Made by a program: the position numbers and the translations under genes. The notes under the pieces are model-generated. The model was not told where the DNA came from. It searched no databases and was given only the letters and a program-made list of their open reading frames with translations. DNA of 64,000 nt from Ochotona curzoniae. Its lineage: Eukaryota > Chordata > Mammalia > Lagomorpha > Ochotonidae. The stretch is from contig NW_024466004.1 in assembly GCF_017591425.1 (NCBI RefSeq), forward strand, positions 34,970,501 to 35,034,500, read 5' to 3'. This document shows, piece by piece, positions 11,480-22,072 of this stretch; within the stretch, counting starts at the first letter, position 1, and every line of letters begins with the position of its first letter.

Positions 11480-11980
11480 GGGTTCTCTTTCCCTCACCCT
11501 CCACACTGAGCAACATTTGTTTTGCTTACTCTGGGTTAATGCTATCTCCAAATTCTTTGTAGATGTTCTTAACCTTCAGCCCTTCCTCCACTTCACATGA
11601 CTCATTCCCTTGCATTGCTTCATCTGAAAATAAATTCTTTAGTGTAAATTTCATCAACCTTCTATTCAATCTGCTAAATTATACTCCCTTCCACTGAAGC
11701 TTGCTTCCTGCCATCCTTTTTTTCCTGTTGGTCTTAGCAAGCCCTTTTTTGTTCTACAACCAATTCTTCCCTTTTTACACTTGGCTTCTCTTCATCACAA
11801 TGTGGATTCACATATTTCCATACAGCTCCCACAAACTGCCATTCTCTTCATAAACAGACTTCTTTTATGGAGGCTAAATTATTATGTTTCCTTGTTTCCC
11901 ATTTTCCCCACAGCAGACTATAAAACAATTGTTCCAGCTCTCACACCTTGAAATCACTGAGAAAAAGTCACTTAAGACAT
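11480..11980 (+). repeat. Possible L2 ORF2 remnant, plus strand
   Basis: A pyrimidine-rich stretch whose blocks fall in the same order as remembered L2 ORF2 sequence, for example 'CATGACTCATTCCCTTGCATTGCTTCATCTG' against 'gctgatgaccttgcttcctacttcactg'. Frames are broken. Simple pyrimidine bias is an alternative explanation. Confidence 0.35.
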
Positions 11981-12254
11981 CTTAATATACAATGATATTT
12001 TTGCATAAAATGCATTTTGTATTTTTTAAATGCATTTATTATGCAATATGCATAGTGGTTATGGTACTGCTTGGGATGCCCACATGCTATATTGGAGTGA
12101 TTGTACATGTAATCATATATGCACTTATATTATCAGTGTAATCATTTTAACTGAGCGTGTCTGTGGAATAAAATGCTGTCACAACGTTGTGCATCATCAC
12201 CACTCTCCTTTGCCAGAACTTTTCTATCATCACAAGCAGAAACTGTAGTCGTAT

Positions 12255-12423
12255 TGGATAATGACTCTCCAATCACATCTCCATTCAGCCACTAGTAACC
12301 TCTATTCCATTTTCTGCCCCAAATCTTACTACTGTAGGTCTCCTATGTAAGTGAAGATAAACAACATTTAGCCTTTTGTGTATGTCTTACTTTACTTAGA
12401 ATAATACTATCTTTCATCTTCAA
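12255..12423 (-). mobile_element. Old L1 3' UTR, minus strand, part 1
   Basis: 'CATTCAGCCACTAGTAACCTCTATTCC', 'GGTCTCCTATGTAAGTGAAGATAAACAACATTTAG' and 'TGTCTTACTTTACTTAGAATAATACTATCTTTCATC' match the reverse complement of L1M-type 3' UTR ('ggcaaccactattctac..gtctct..atataagtggaatcatacagtatttg..ggcttatttcacttagcataatg'). It is interrupted at about 12424 and resumes at 13434. Confidence 0.75.
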
Positions 12424-12669
12424 TGTTTATTTACCTATTTTGCTTATTTGTGAAGAAAAGAAACAAACAGGGCTTCTATCTACTGCTACCAACAATTGTT
12501 GGGATCAGAATGAGTTAAAACAGGAATCAGAAACTCATTCCAGGACTCCCACTTGGTAGCAGGGTGGCCATTGTTGTCTTTCAGGATCTTCATTGGTAGG
12601 AAGCAAGACTTGAACTCGGGCATTCCAATACAGGGTTTCAAGTGGTGTCTTAACTCTGTACTAAATGCA
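12424..12669 (-). repeat. CSINE (tail-variant subfamily), minus strand
   Basis: Reverse-oriented. It reads from a decayed tail (TTTATTTACC..) through 'CAGACTTGAACTCGGGCATTCC' (written on plus as AAGACTTGAACTCGGGC) to the head 'GTGGTGTCTTAACTCTGTACTAAATGC'. It lies within the old L1 and its head abuts the younger L1 insert. Confidence 0.65.
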
Positions 12670-12673
12670 CACT

Positions 12674-13422
12674 CCATAATGACATTGTCAGTGTACCTTT
12701 CAAAAGACACAAACATGCACTTCTCAAAAGATGAAATCCAAATGGGTAACAGACTATGAAAAATGCTCAGATTCTCTAGCTACCAGTGAAGTTCAGATAA
12801 AAACTGCAATGAGGTTCCATCTAACTCCAATTACAGCAACCACATAGCAGCTAGGATATGGATCTAACCCAGATGTTTAGTGACTGATGACTTAATAAAG
12901 AAAATGTGAAAACAAATGCACTATGGAATACTACTGAGCCGTAAAAAAGAATGGAATCTTACCATTTACAACAAAATGGACACAGCTAGGTGCCATTGTG
13001 TTTGAAGAAATAAGTCAGTTCCCCAAAAACAAATATGTTTCTTACCTGATCCATTACAACTAATACACAAATCAGCATAAACATAATCTCAATGAGTGAG
13101 ATTAGCATACTGGGAATTAACTGCTGTGTGTGGCAAGATTGCCATTTTCATTTTAATTTACTTTTTCTTTTCTGCCCTCTTATTTTTTTCTCTTATTCTT
13201 CTACTTGCTATGTCATGATACGTTTGAATATTGGAAACTTAAGTTGTTGCTCTAAAGTGGATGAATATGCTTTTATAATAATTTGGGGAAAATAACAAGG
13301 GGAAAGCAGGGAATGAAGAAGGGAGGGGGAAAGAGTGGAACCCTATGCTTCCAAATCCATATCGTGAAAAAGGTGAAATCTGCTCATTTTGTGTAAGTTA
13401 AAAATAATAATAAAATATTTTT
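12674..13422 (+). mobile_element. 5'-truncated L1, plus strand, with target-site duplication
   Basis: L1 ORF2 end and 3' UTR. 'CTTCTCAAAAGATGAAATCCAAATGG..AACAGACTATGAAAAATGCTCA', 'CTGCAATGAGGTTCCATCTAAC', 'GCACTATGGAATACTACTGAGC' and 'CAACAAAATGGACACAGCTAGG' are the classic L1 end blocks in order. A polypurine stretch (GGGGAAAGCAGGG..GGAGGGGG) and an A-rich tail with AATAAAA follow. The 11-bp repeat AAATGCACACT (12663-12673 and 13423-13433) flanks it. It is about 750 bp long and has no intact frame. Confidence 0.88.
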
Positions 13423-13433
13423 AAATGCACACT

Positions 13434-13892
13434 TATACTGTAGCATCTATTGAGAAATCATTACTTTTAAAGACTAAAAAATAATTCATTATATGTATTC
13501 AATGTATTCTGTTCATCTAGCCAATTATTGATGGAATGTTAGGTCATTTTTATGTTTTGGCTTTTGTTGTTAGTGCTGCTGTGAACACCAGTGCACAAGT
13601 ATCTGTTTGAATCTCTCTTTTGACACAGATATGATAATTCTATATGTAATGCCATAAGAATACCATACGTCTTTCACATCAGCTGTTGCATTTTAAATTC
13701 TGACTAGAAAGCACATGAATTCTAATTTTTCCAATGTGAATTACTTTCTACTTTGGGGATAATACTTATTTATGGGTGTAAATAATATTACCTTTTAGTT
13801 TTGAGTTGTATTTCATTAATGACTAGTGATGCTGAGTGTTTTATATGCTTATTGTGCATTTGTATGTCTTCTTTGAAAAAAAATCTACTCAG
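13434..13892 (-). mobile_element. Old L1 3' UTR, minus strand, part 2
   Basis: Resumes the element interrupted at 12423: 'ACTGTAGCATCTATTGAG', 'TTCATTATATGTATTCAATG', 'GTTAGTGCTGCTGTGAACACC', 'ATTTCATTAATGACTAGTGATGCTGAG' and 'GCATTTGTATGTCTTCTTTG'. Together these are the L1M 3' UTR reverse complement ('tattgtgaataatgctgctatgaac', 'cctgatgactagtgatgttgagc'). Confidence 0.82.
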
Positions 13893-14165
13893 TAGCTTTC
13901 CCAATTTTGAAAGCTAGGCAGAGAGACTCCCCTTTGTGCTGATTCTCTCCTGAAATGACCACAAGAGCAGATGGTAGGTATGCTGAGGTCAGGAACTGGA
14001 CACCCAATCCAGGTTTCCCATGTGTATAACAGAGACCCAAATATTTGAGCCATCATTTACTGTCCCACCAGGATGTGCAAAGTAGATCTAGGATTCCGAT
14101 CCAGGCACTCTGATATGGAAAACAAACAGCCCAAACAGCATCTTAACCACTGCACCAAGGGCCTA
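13893..14165 (-). repeat. CSINE (tail-variant subfamily), minus strand
   Basis: Reads from 'TTTGAAAGCTAGGCAGAGAGAC' (tail side) through 'GATCCAGGCACTCTGATATGG' to the head 'CAGCATCTTAACCACTGCACCAAGGGCC'. This is a clear reverse complement of the 'ggcatttggcgcagcggttaagatgctg' head. Middle parts are decayed. Confidence 0.8.
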
Positions 14166-14265
14166 TTACTTCTATGAATTTTGTATGTGTTCTCTCCATC
14201 TGATTTTAAAAACACATATTATGGCAATATTATAAAATATTAGAAAAGTCTCAGGCCTGGGACTC

Positions 14266-16150
14266 ATGCCAGGGGCTAACAGTGAGCTAGGGAATCCCAC
14301 ATACACTTGGGTCCTGGGCAGGTGGGTGGGAGAGCACAGGGTGCATCAGGCCCCAGGCTGGCATGCTGGTGTGATGTGCTGGTGGACTTAGGGACTCATG
14401 TACATGCTTGGGTCCTGTGTGGGCAGAAGGGTAGGGGGCCCAGGCCAGCATGTGTGCAGAGGATAAGGTGTGGGGACCCAAACATGAACTTGGGCCCTGG
14501 GTGAGTGGACTAGGCTCCAGGCCAGCACAACAGATGAAGGGACACCAGCCTGGGAAATCCATGCACTTGTGGGCACAGAGGCTATGGGTTGCTCAGGGAA
14601 GAGGTTGAGGAATGTGTGGTAACAGGTACTGTTGAGAGCATCTACCTGGCAGGGCTAAACCATAGTATCTACCAATGCATGTTGGAACAGGGGAAAGGTA
14701 ATGTTAGGCTGGGCCCTGACACTAACCAACACATGAAAGAGCTGGATCTGGGGGCAGATTCTGTGAGGGATATGTGGGTATTATCCCTGTGGAACTGTAA
14801 TATCTAATAGTCTGCTCTTCTGGGTAGGATTACACCACCTGTTGGCCTGCAGGTGAGCTGAGCTGCAGGAGAGCAAGACTGGGCTAAGTGACAACATCCA
14901 GTGGTGAATGCATGAGCCAGAGTAAATGCAGACTGATTGGGCTTTGCTTCAGTGTTAGCTGGAAAAAGCTGGGACTGGGACAGGACTTGTCCGGCTAGAC
15001 CACAGTACAAACTGGAAGGTTTAAGACCCAGGGCCAGGAGTGAGTGTGGTAGGGAATCTATGGCTACTACTCTGATAGGCTGTAACTCCCACTGGTAAGC
15101 ATAAGAACCAGAGATAGGGATGGACCTGACTGCACAAGCAGTAGCACCTGCCAGCATGAGTGTGGGCTGGATAAAGAGGTTGGTCTGGCTGAATAGACTA
15201 CAGTACCCACTGATGTGTGTGACAGCCAAATGGGATGTGGGATGGATTGAATCAGTCTGCTGCACATACCAGCATGCTCAGGAACCAGGGCTGGAGGTTC
15301 CTGTCCAGGGTTATTGGGAGTCTACCTAACTGGGCTGTAGTTCCCGGTGGTATACAGGAGGGCCAAGTGTGTGGTGATCAGGGTTGGGCTAAGCCATAGC
15401 ATCCATTGGTTCACATATGAGATAGGACTGGGGACAGAACAGACCCAGTAATGGCAACCATCACTGTGTGTGTGGGCTGATGTAGGTTGACGGATGGAAC
15501 TGGATCCCACATTTGTTGGCACACACAGGAGTCAGTTCTTTGACAAACCCCCAACTGGACCACTGAAATAAAAAAAACTCCCAACTATTGGGAAAATTAC
15601 AGGATCTTTGGTCTGACTGTGGAGTGCATGTGTCTGAACCTCACTTGCTGAAGGTGGTGCAGTGATGCACTTGGGAGGCCTGTCAGATCATTGAGGCCTG
15701 CAGAGCATGTCTAGTACCATGGAGGGCAGAACGAATTAGACAGCTCTCCCAGCCAAGCATTGACAGCAAGTGGAGACTCTAAGGTGGACTATGTCAGCCA
15801 ATGGATCTTGGAACAACTTCTTAACCTTGTGTCAACCATTCAACAGTATCTCAGAACTATCAAGACCATTTAAGCAATACCCTCCAAACATGTTCAACAT
15901 TGGGAGCCCTAGGATGACATCAAGTCATCAAGTGACTGTCCCCCATCCCTGGGTACTGGTGTGGTTAGGCTGCCGGGGACACCACCCTCCCCTTTCCTCT
16001 CCCTCTCTCCCTTCAGATACAGGAAGAAAAAAGATAGAAGCGATTGTCTCATTCACTTTCCCCCATTCCTTGATCCCTCCCACCCTAATTGGTGATCCAT
16101 ATGGGCACACATCCTTCTCAACTATGTAAACATCATCAAAAACAAAATAA
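14266..16150 (+). mobile_element. Tandem-unit retroelement, plus-strand copy
   Basis: GC-richer element about 1.9 kb long, in three parts. First, 14280-14580 has 3-4 degenerate units of roughly 75-110 bp around 'CTTGGGTCCTGTGTGGGCAG' and 'CCCAGGCCAGCATG'. Second, 14640-15540 has about 14 degenerate units of roughly 60-65 bp centred on 'CTACAGTACCCACTGGTATGCATGAGAACCAGGG'-like sequence. Third, a non-repetitive end (15560-16150) with a pyrimidine tract CCCTTTCCTCTCCCTCTCTCCC precedes an A-rich end with AATAAA. The minus-strand element at 6.7-7.5 kb shares parts two and three. It could be a lineage L1 3' region or an SVA-like composite. Frames of 119-153 codons within it are not genes. Confidence 0.65.
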
Positions 16151-16717
16151 ATTTATTATAGCAAAAATTGAAGACATAGGTCTATGGTGCCTGATGTTTC
16201 TTGGACTACATCTATAATTTATCATGATTCTGATAACAACAGTATAGGAAGGAGATCAAAAAACCTATAATGGTTAGAAACTGCCTAAATGGGAAATAAA
16301 AGTTGAAAGAGAAGGTTTCATCATTTAGATTATTTAAGAAATCCAAGGGGAAAAAAGCAAGATTATTCTCTGTTAATGGCTAAGTAGCAAATTCATCTTC
16401 AAAGAGTTCTTTATAAATAAAATACTCTGCTTTACAACATGATAAGACCTCTGATATTGAAAATAGAATTAGATTAGCATACCTTAACATATTTGTTTGA
16501 GTGTTTCCTTAACAGTTTAATACACTCACACGATTCAGTCTCATAAATTTGAATTGTTTATGAACAAAGCAGCAATATATCTATATGAATGAAGTAAGTT
16601 TGTCACAGGAATTAGAGATTGTGTGACTGACTACCTGAAGGCATTGGTGCATACTGCTTGTGAAACTGTGATAGTCAAATAGAATAAACCTGAAAACAGG
16701 ATTTTATACATGGACAT
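16151..16717. other. Unannotated AT-rich DNA
   Basis: No recognisable gene or repeat. Confidence 0.4.
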
Positions 16718-16850
16718 CGTCCATTGTTTTTCCCAGGCCATTAGTAGGGAGTTGGATGGGAACTGAATCAGCCAGGACTCAAATTTGCATGCATTTGGTA
16801 TATCGGAATTGGAGGCTTAGGCATTACCTGCTATATCACAACCCCAGCCC
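16718..16850 (-). repeat. CSINE head-half fragment, minus strand
   Basis: 'CCAGGCCATTAGTAGGGAGTTGG', 'GGGAACTGAATCAGCCAGGACTCAAATTTGC' and 'GGCATTACCTGCTATATCACAACCCCAGCCC' are the 5' half of a CSINE in reverse. The tail half is missing. Confidence 0.8.
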
Positions 16851-17930
16851 TTCTATTGGGTCTTAATTCTTCAATTTTCACATTTTTCAGTAAGCAAAAA
16901 CTAGGCCTAGCTTATAGTTTCCAGAATCTGGCAAGAAAAAGAAAATCTAAGTCTAATGCCTGTTATAGGTGCCTCAATAGTTCAGAAACCTATTTTGAAT
17001 TTTATTTCCCAGTTCACTTAAATTTTAAATTTTATCTTTTAAACAACTAAGTCCTAGGTTTTTGATAATAAATTATTTTGCCTAATATGGTATTGTGGAG
17101 TCCCACAGTGAATATATCTATCTTATATGTTGGTATGGACTTAGATTTTACCATCTTCTAAAATGCTTTAGTAAAATGTGGCAGATTATTCCAAGACATT
17201 CTGAAATATATCAAAATCATAAACCTTTATTTCTTGTCAATGGAAATTATAGTCAACCCTTAAGCAAAAAATGCTCAGAGGAATATTCAGTAGTTGACCT
17301 CTGTGTCAAGTAACATTTTAAAAGAAGAAAGGTGTATGTGACAGCAAAGCTCCCCATCTGACAGCATGTTTGAGAAATGCTGTAATGCTGTTACAATTTT
17401 GCAATGTAAAAGCTTTAGCATGTAATTATTATCAGTTATACACGTGTGTTGGAGGCTTTAGTTTAACTCATCCTTCCATCTGCTTGATCAGAAAGAATAT
17501 TTCATCCTGAAATGATTAGAAGAAATAAGGATTAAATGAAACCAAAGCCCAAGATAAGCAGACACTGTAAGAAGGCTTCTAAAAGAGTCAAAGCCTCACA
17601 GTCTGGGAAAAAAAGAACACACACATGAGTTTTTCAGGATGAAGGGGGAGTTCTCTGAAATGAATCTTTGAGGATCCAGAGAAAACAGAAAATGTGCCAT
17701 TGTGGTTCATATTTCCATAGGAGAGACAGATTCCTCGAATTATAAACCAGAAGATTCAATATGTGTTTTGGATTGGATTCTTGACTGAACTATTAAAACT
17801 TTGGTTTGTAATGCATGAAAAGAAATAGATAATGAAGAACATATCATTGAAGATTAAAAAAACTGTAAGGTTACTAAATTGGCAAAAAAAAAAAAGTGTT
17901 GGCATAAACAGGATGTATCATGACTACAGC
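16851..17930. other. Unannotated AT-rich DNA
   Basis: No recognisable gene or repeat. Frames of 64-72 codons are A/T-driven and featureless. Confidence 0.4.
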
Positions 17931-17945
17931 AAGATAGAGACTTTT

Positions 17946-18265
17946 AAAAAAATTTTTATTGGAAACGCAGATATATAGAGAGGAGAAGAGACAGAGAGGA
18001 AGTTCTTCCATCCAATGATTCACTCCCTAAGTGAGCGCAACAGCCGGTGCTGTGCCACTCGGAAGCCAGGAGCCAGGAACTTCTTTCCAGGTCTCCCACA
18101 TGGGTTCAGGGTCCCAAGGCTTTGAGCCATCCTCGACTGCTTTCCCAGGCCCAAAGCAGCAAGCTGGATGGGAAGAGGGGCTGCTGGGATTAGAACTGGT
18201 GCCCATATGGGATCCCGGTGTGTTCAAGACAAGGACCTTAACCATTACACTATAGTGCCGGGCCC
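17946..18265 (-). repeat. CSINE, minus strand, young subfamily, with target-site duplication
   Basis: Full length in reverse, from 'TTTTTATTGGAAACGCAGATATATAGAGAGG' to 'TATAGTGCCGGGCCC'. It carries the young 'GGATTAGAACTGG' B-box complement. Near-identical 15-bp flanks AAGATAGAGACTTTT (17931-17945) and AAGACAGAGACTTTT (18266-18280) differ at one base. Confidence 0.93.
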
Positions 18266-18670
18266 AAGACAGAGACTTTTTAGCATTCTGTCTATATTCA
18301 ACATAGAGGATCATAAACTGGGTCATGGCTATTAGTTCAGGTAAAATGGGTTCAACACCTGCAGTGAAAAAATAGTGTCACCATAAGGAAATCCTAAGAG
18401 AATCTATCCTATCCACTTAACACTCAAATCTACATTTTAGAGGAATATTTTCATCACGTCTGAGAGAGAGCTAAGGTGAAACAGATAGCAAGTAACCACA
18501 GGATGGAAACAGGACATAAGTAATCCCAATTGGCTTCAGTAATGAGCCAAGTCAAACAAAAATGAAACTTGAAAGAAAGAAATAGAGCCTTTCACATGGG
18601 TTGGTAGAACCAGATCACTGTTACGAAAGGGGAAAGATTAGAGAAAGTGGGATTTTGGTGAAAGAACAAT

Positions 18671-19233
18671 ATATTGGTTCCCAGGGCTTCCATAACAAAG
18701 CACCAAAAATGTGGTGTCTTGAAACAACAGAAATTTATTATTGCACGCAGTTCTGGAAGCCAGAGTTTAAAGTTAAAGTGTCATCAAGAACATGCTCTCT
18801 CTTCTCTCTGGTAGTTCCAAGGGAGAATCTCGTCCCTTTGTTTTCATAGCTTCTGGTGTTTGCCAGTAATGCTTGCATTCCTTGCAGATGCCTCGCTTCA
18901 GCGACATGACCATCTTCTCCCTGTGTGTTCGTGCCATCTCCCTCTGTTCGGTCACGTGACCATCTTCTCCCTGTGTGTTCATGCCATCTCCCTCTGTTCG
19001 GTCACGTGACCATCTTCTCCCTGTGTGTTCATACCATCTCCCTCTGTGCATGACTGCAACTTGTCCTGATTTCACCTCTTCTTAAAATCACAAGCAATAT
19101 CAATTAGAGCTCACCCTAATGACCTCATTTTCCTTGATTACTCTATAAAGACCCTGATTTAAATAGTCACATTGAGATCATGGGAGTTAGATTTCAACAT
19201 ACTATTTTAGAAAGACATAATTCAACCTGTTAT
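18671..19233 (-). mobile_element. MLT1-type LTR (ERVL-MaLR), minus strand
   Basis: Old endogenous-retrovirus-derived LTR with no coding capacity. The plus strand reads the MLT1 reverse complement: 'GGTTCCCAGGGCTTCCATAAC', 'GAAACAACAGAAATTTATTATTGC', 'GTTCTGGAAGCCAGAG', 'GCTTCTGGTGTTTGCCAG', 'CATTTTCCTTGATTACTC' and 'AAAGACATAATTCAACCTGTTATA'. The middle is expanded by a 50-bp triplication (18905-19047). Confidence 0.82.
18905..19047. repeat. 50-bp tandem triplication
   Basis: The block CATCTTCTCCCTGTGTGTTC begins at 18911, 18961 and 19011, an exact 50-bp period. The copies are nearly identical, so the expansion is much younger than the MLT1 LTR around it. It includes the GTCACGTGAC palindrome (E-box-like) twice. 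Confidence 0.95.
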
Positions 19234-20254
19234 AAAGAGCTCAATGTGGATCAACAGTTATGAATCTCTATCATAAAAAACAGCACAATGCAGACTAGGA
19301 GTAAGGGTTGAGCCTTACCGTCCTAGAAAGAATACATCTGGGGAACTGAATCCCGCTCTGACTCTGTGATAGGCACATCCAGAAAGAGACCAGGATGAGG
19401 AGGGAAATTAAAACCAAATTGTCAGTGCAGGTTTGGAGGAAATAAGAAAGTTTTGCCTGAGGAACAGTAGACACAAAGGGAAATAAAAGCTATCTCAAAT
19501 ACATGACCAGTTGGCTGAAAGTTAGAACTACAGTTTTGGTTTTCATTTTTATGAGTCTGAGGTCAGGATTATAGTAGTAAGAAGTTGACTGAATGAAAAA
19601 AAAAAGATTAAAAAAGACAGAGTATCCAGAGGTAATTGGAAGTGCACACAAAATACTGAATTTCCTGTCTTCGGATTTCTTAAGCAAAGATCAACAGGGA
19701 GAAATGTAAGCATTGGAAAATAGCTGGGATCATGAGCCCTCTGACCACGACATTCAACAATTCTGTTACAGCAGTTCCTTCTTCTTAAGAGTAAAGCATA
19801 TTGACACTCACACAAAGTAGGCAACAACATCTTATAAGGAATTTGAATGTTCTAACTAGAATTATGGATTTTTCCCTTTAAAGAAAGTATGGGGTCAAGA
19901 AAAAAAGAATAATCACATAGTTTAACCCTTAAAAATAGATTGCCTAGATGAACATGAAACATTTTCAAAAATGGAATAGAAAACCACAAAATTATGCAAC
20001 AAACTTATCAAGGCATGGAAATTTTGAAATAAAAAGAACATTGTAGCTGTTATAGAGGAAATATGAGAAATAAAACCTAGAAAATGAAATAGGATTTTCA
20101 GTAAAGACTAACAGTTGACCAATCCCAATACTCAGAAACAAAGAGGCAATAGGAGGAATAGTTGCTAATCTGGTGAAATGAGCTGATTTCTCTGAGAGGA
20201 ATGGAGACAGGAAAAGATCTAACAGAGATGGACAAATACAAGATCACATGGGTA
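19234..20254. other. Unannotated AT-rich DNA
   Basis: No recognisable gene or repeat. Confidence 0.4.
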
Positions 20255-20460
20255 GTGGAAAGGACATCTGGTTTGGAGTAGGTCAGACGATAAGGCTTGA
20301 CTTAGTGCACCTACTGAAGGAATTTCACAAAACTCTCTGCTTCTGTTTTTTTTTAAATTATTAAATTAGAAAAAGGATAAAATGCTGCATCAACAAGTTC
20401 TCCCAGTTGTAAAATTGTGATTCTAATAACCATCCTTAGTTAGTGAGGAAATACTCTAAT
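20255..20460 (+). repeat. MIR-family SINE (MIR3-like)
   Basis: 'TTTGGAGTAGGTCAGACGATAAGGCTTGACTTAG' corresponds to the 'ggagtcagaagacctggg' head region. 'AGTTCTCCCAGTTGTAAAATTGTGATTCTAA' corresponds to the 'ggtcccttccagctctaaaattctatgattcta' end typical of MIR3. The centre has a T-run expansion. Confidence 0.6.
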
Positions 20461-20509
20461 GCCATGAAGTTATTATAATATTCAAATTTACAAGGAAAGA
20501 AGCGGGATT

Positions 20510-20858
20510 GATTTTTGTGGCAGGTTACATGGCCACATGTAATACTGCCTTTCTGTATTAGAGTGCTAGTTTAAGTCCCAGCTGCTCTTTTTCCAATGCA
20601 GCCTCCTGCTAAGGTGCCTGGAAAGTCAGCAGGAGGTGTCCCAAGTGCTTGGTCCCTGATACCCAAAAGGAGACTCAATCTGAGTTCCAGCTCCTGGCTT
20701 CAGCTTTGCCCAGACCTACTCTTGTAGTCATTTGGGGAATGAACCAGAGGAGGGAAGATCACTATCCCTTTGTCTCTCACTCTTGTCACTTGGCTTTTCA
20801 AATAACTAAATGCTAAACAACAACAAAAATAAATAAACAAATAAATAAATAAGTAAAA
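20510..20858 (+). repeat. CSINE, plus strand, old
   Basis: 'AGTTTAAGTCCCAGCTGCTC', 'GTGTCCCAAGTGCTTGG' and 'GGGGAATGAACCAGAGGAGGG' identify the family. An extended (AAAT/AACA)n tail covers 20810-20858. Confidence 0.85.
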
Positions 20859-21936
20859 CAGACAAAAGCAATAGTCAGTGTAATTATTTAAACCAGCAGA
20901 ACCAAACAGTGAAATAAATATTAATAGAGAGAGTGGGGATCCATGACCATCAGGGTTGTGCCAGAGCCCTTCCCCCAAAAATTAGGTCAGATAGACAAAG
21001 ACCAAAAAGGAAAACTTAGAATCAGGGAATGGTCAGCTTGGACTCACATATACCTTACTAGGTAGGATGCAAAGATTAATTACTCCTCACTAACGTATTG
21101 AAGATTTGAGGACTTTGGAAGGAGAAGTGGTGGCATTGTTAATCAATAAAGCATTTCAGATGTGCTGTAGAGCCACTCAGAGGAGCCACATAAAATGTAA
21201 AAGTCATTTGCGGCCCCAGTTTGGAACACTGTCAAATTTGAGCTGCCCAAGAAGGCATGAAACCCACCTTTATATCATTGTATTCCTTTGTAATCCCTGC
21301 ATGCTCGAAAAGCTTATTTGTAGAGAATTTTTAAAAAGCAATACCTGTGTTTTAATTCATTAAACATACCTTTAACGTGATGAAAGGGAATTATGTTTTC
21401 CTTAGAATAAAATCAGGCACCATCTGGTGTTCTGAAGACCTATTGTTTACTATAGCATTTTAGACTTGCTTACAATGCTGTAAAAGGTATCATCTAATCA
21501 GACACCAGTTATCCAAATGTTTGTGTGTGAATGAGGTTCAAAGAATAGGAGCATAAAAGACAAACTCAGCACCAAAACAGAAAAGGTTTTATCTTCCGTG
21601 AGTCAGACTCAGTGTTTCTTGCATATAGTCTTGTACTTCATATAAAATTGTGCATGCATGCATAGGACTTCTCTTCCATTCTGTGGAATGCCAGGTCCTC
21701 CACACTGCTGTTCATTCCCATCTGTACTTAGTTTGGATAAAGTACTCTGAAAGGTGATAGCAACTGCAAAATCATGTCTGAGGACATAGAAACACTGACT
21801 ACCATGACCATTACACATTATTGCATTACTATCTCGCCAAAATACATCAAATACATCTTGCCAAAATTGCATCAAATTGCATTACTATCTTGCCAAAATA
21901 AGTAAAAGTATACTTTAGTCCAAAAAGTAAAATAAG
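20859..21936. other. Unannotated DNA with a small local duplication
   Basis: No recognisable gene. At 21822-21900 the block ATTGCATTACTATCTYGCCAAAATA occurs twice with 'CATCTTGCCAAAATTGCATC' between, a small tandem duplication. Confidence 0.45.
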
Positions 21937-22072
21937 AAGCAGGCATCTGGTCTACTTGTTAAGACACCTGTATCAATCTGTGTCAGAATGTCAGGGTTTG
22001 ATTCTTGACATTGTCTACTGACTCCAGCTTCTCTCTCTCTCATATAAACAAACAAATAAATATTTTAAGATT
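21937..22072 (+). repeat. Internally deleted CSINE, plus strand
   Basis: Head 'AAGCAGGCATCTGGTCTACTTGTTAAGACACC' and 'CAGGGTTTGATTCTTGAC' jump directly to a 'CTTCTCTCTCTCTC..AACAAATAAATATTTTAAGA' tail. About 150 bp of the usual body is missing. Confidence 0.75.

Noticed and set aside
14804..15265. 153-codon minus-strand frame
   Set aside because: It lies entirely in the degenerate 60-bp tandem array. Repeated 'SYAYQWELQP'-like peptides reflect the DNA repeats, not a protein family.
18773..19075. 100-codon minus-strand frame with a repeated peptide
   Set aside because: The peptide repeat (EDGHVTEQREMA-like) is produced by the 50-bp triplication in an MLT1 LTR.
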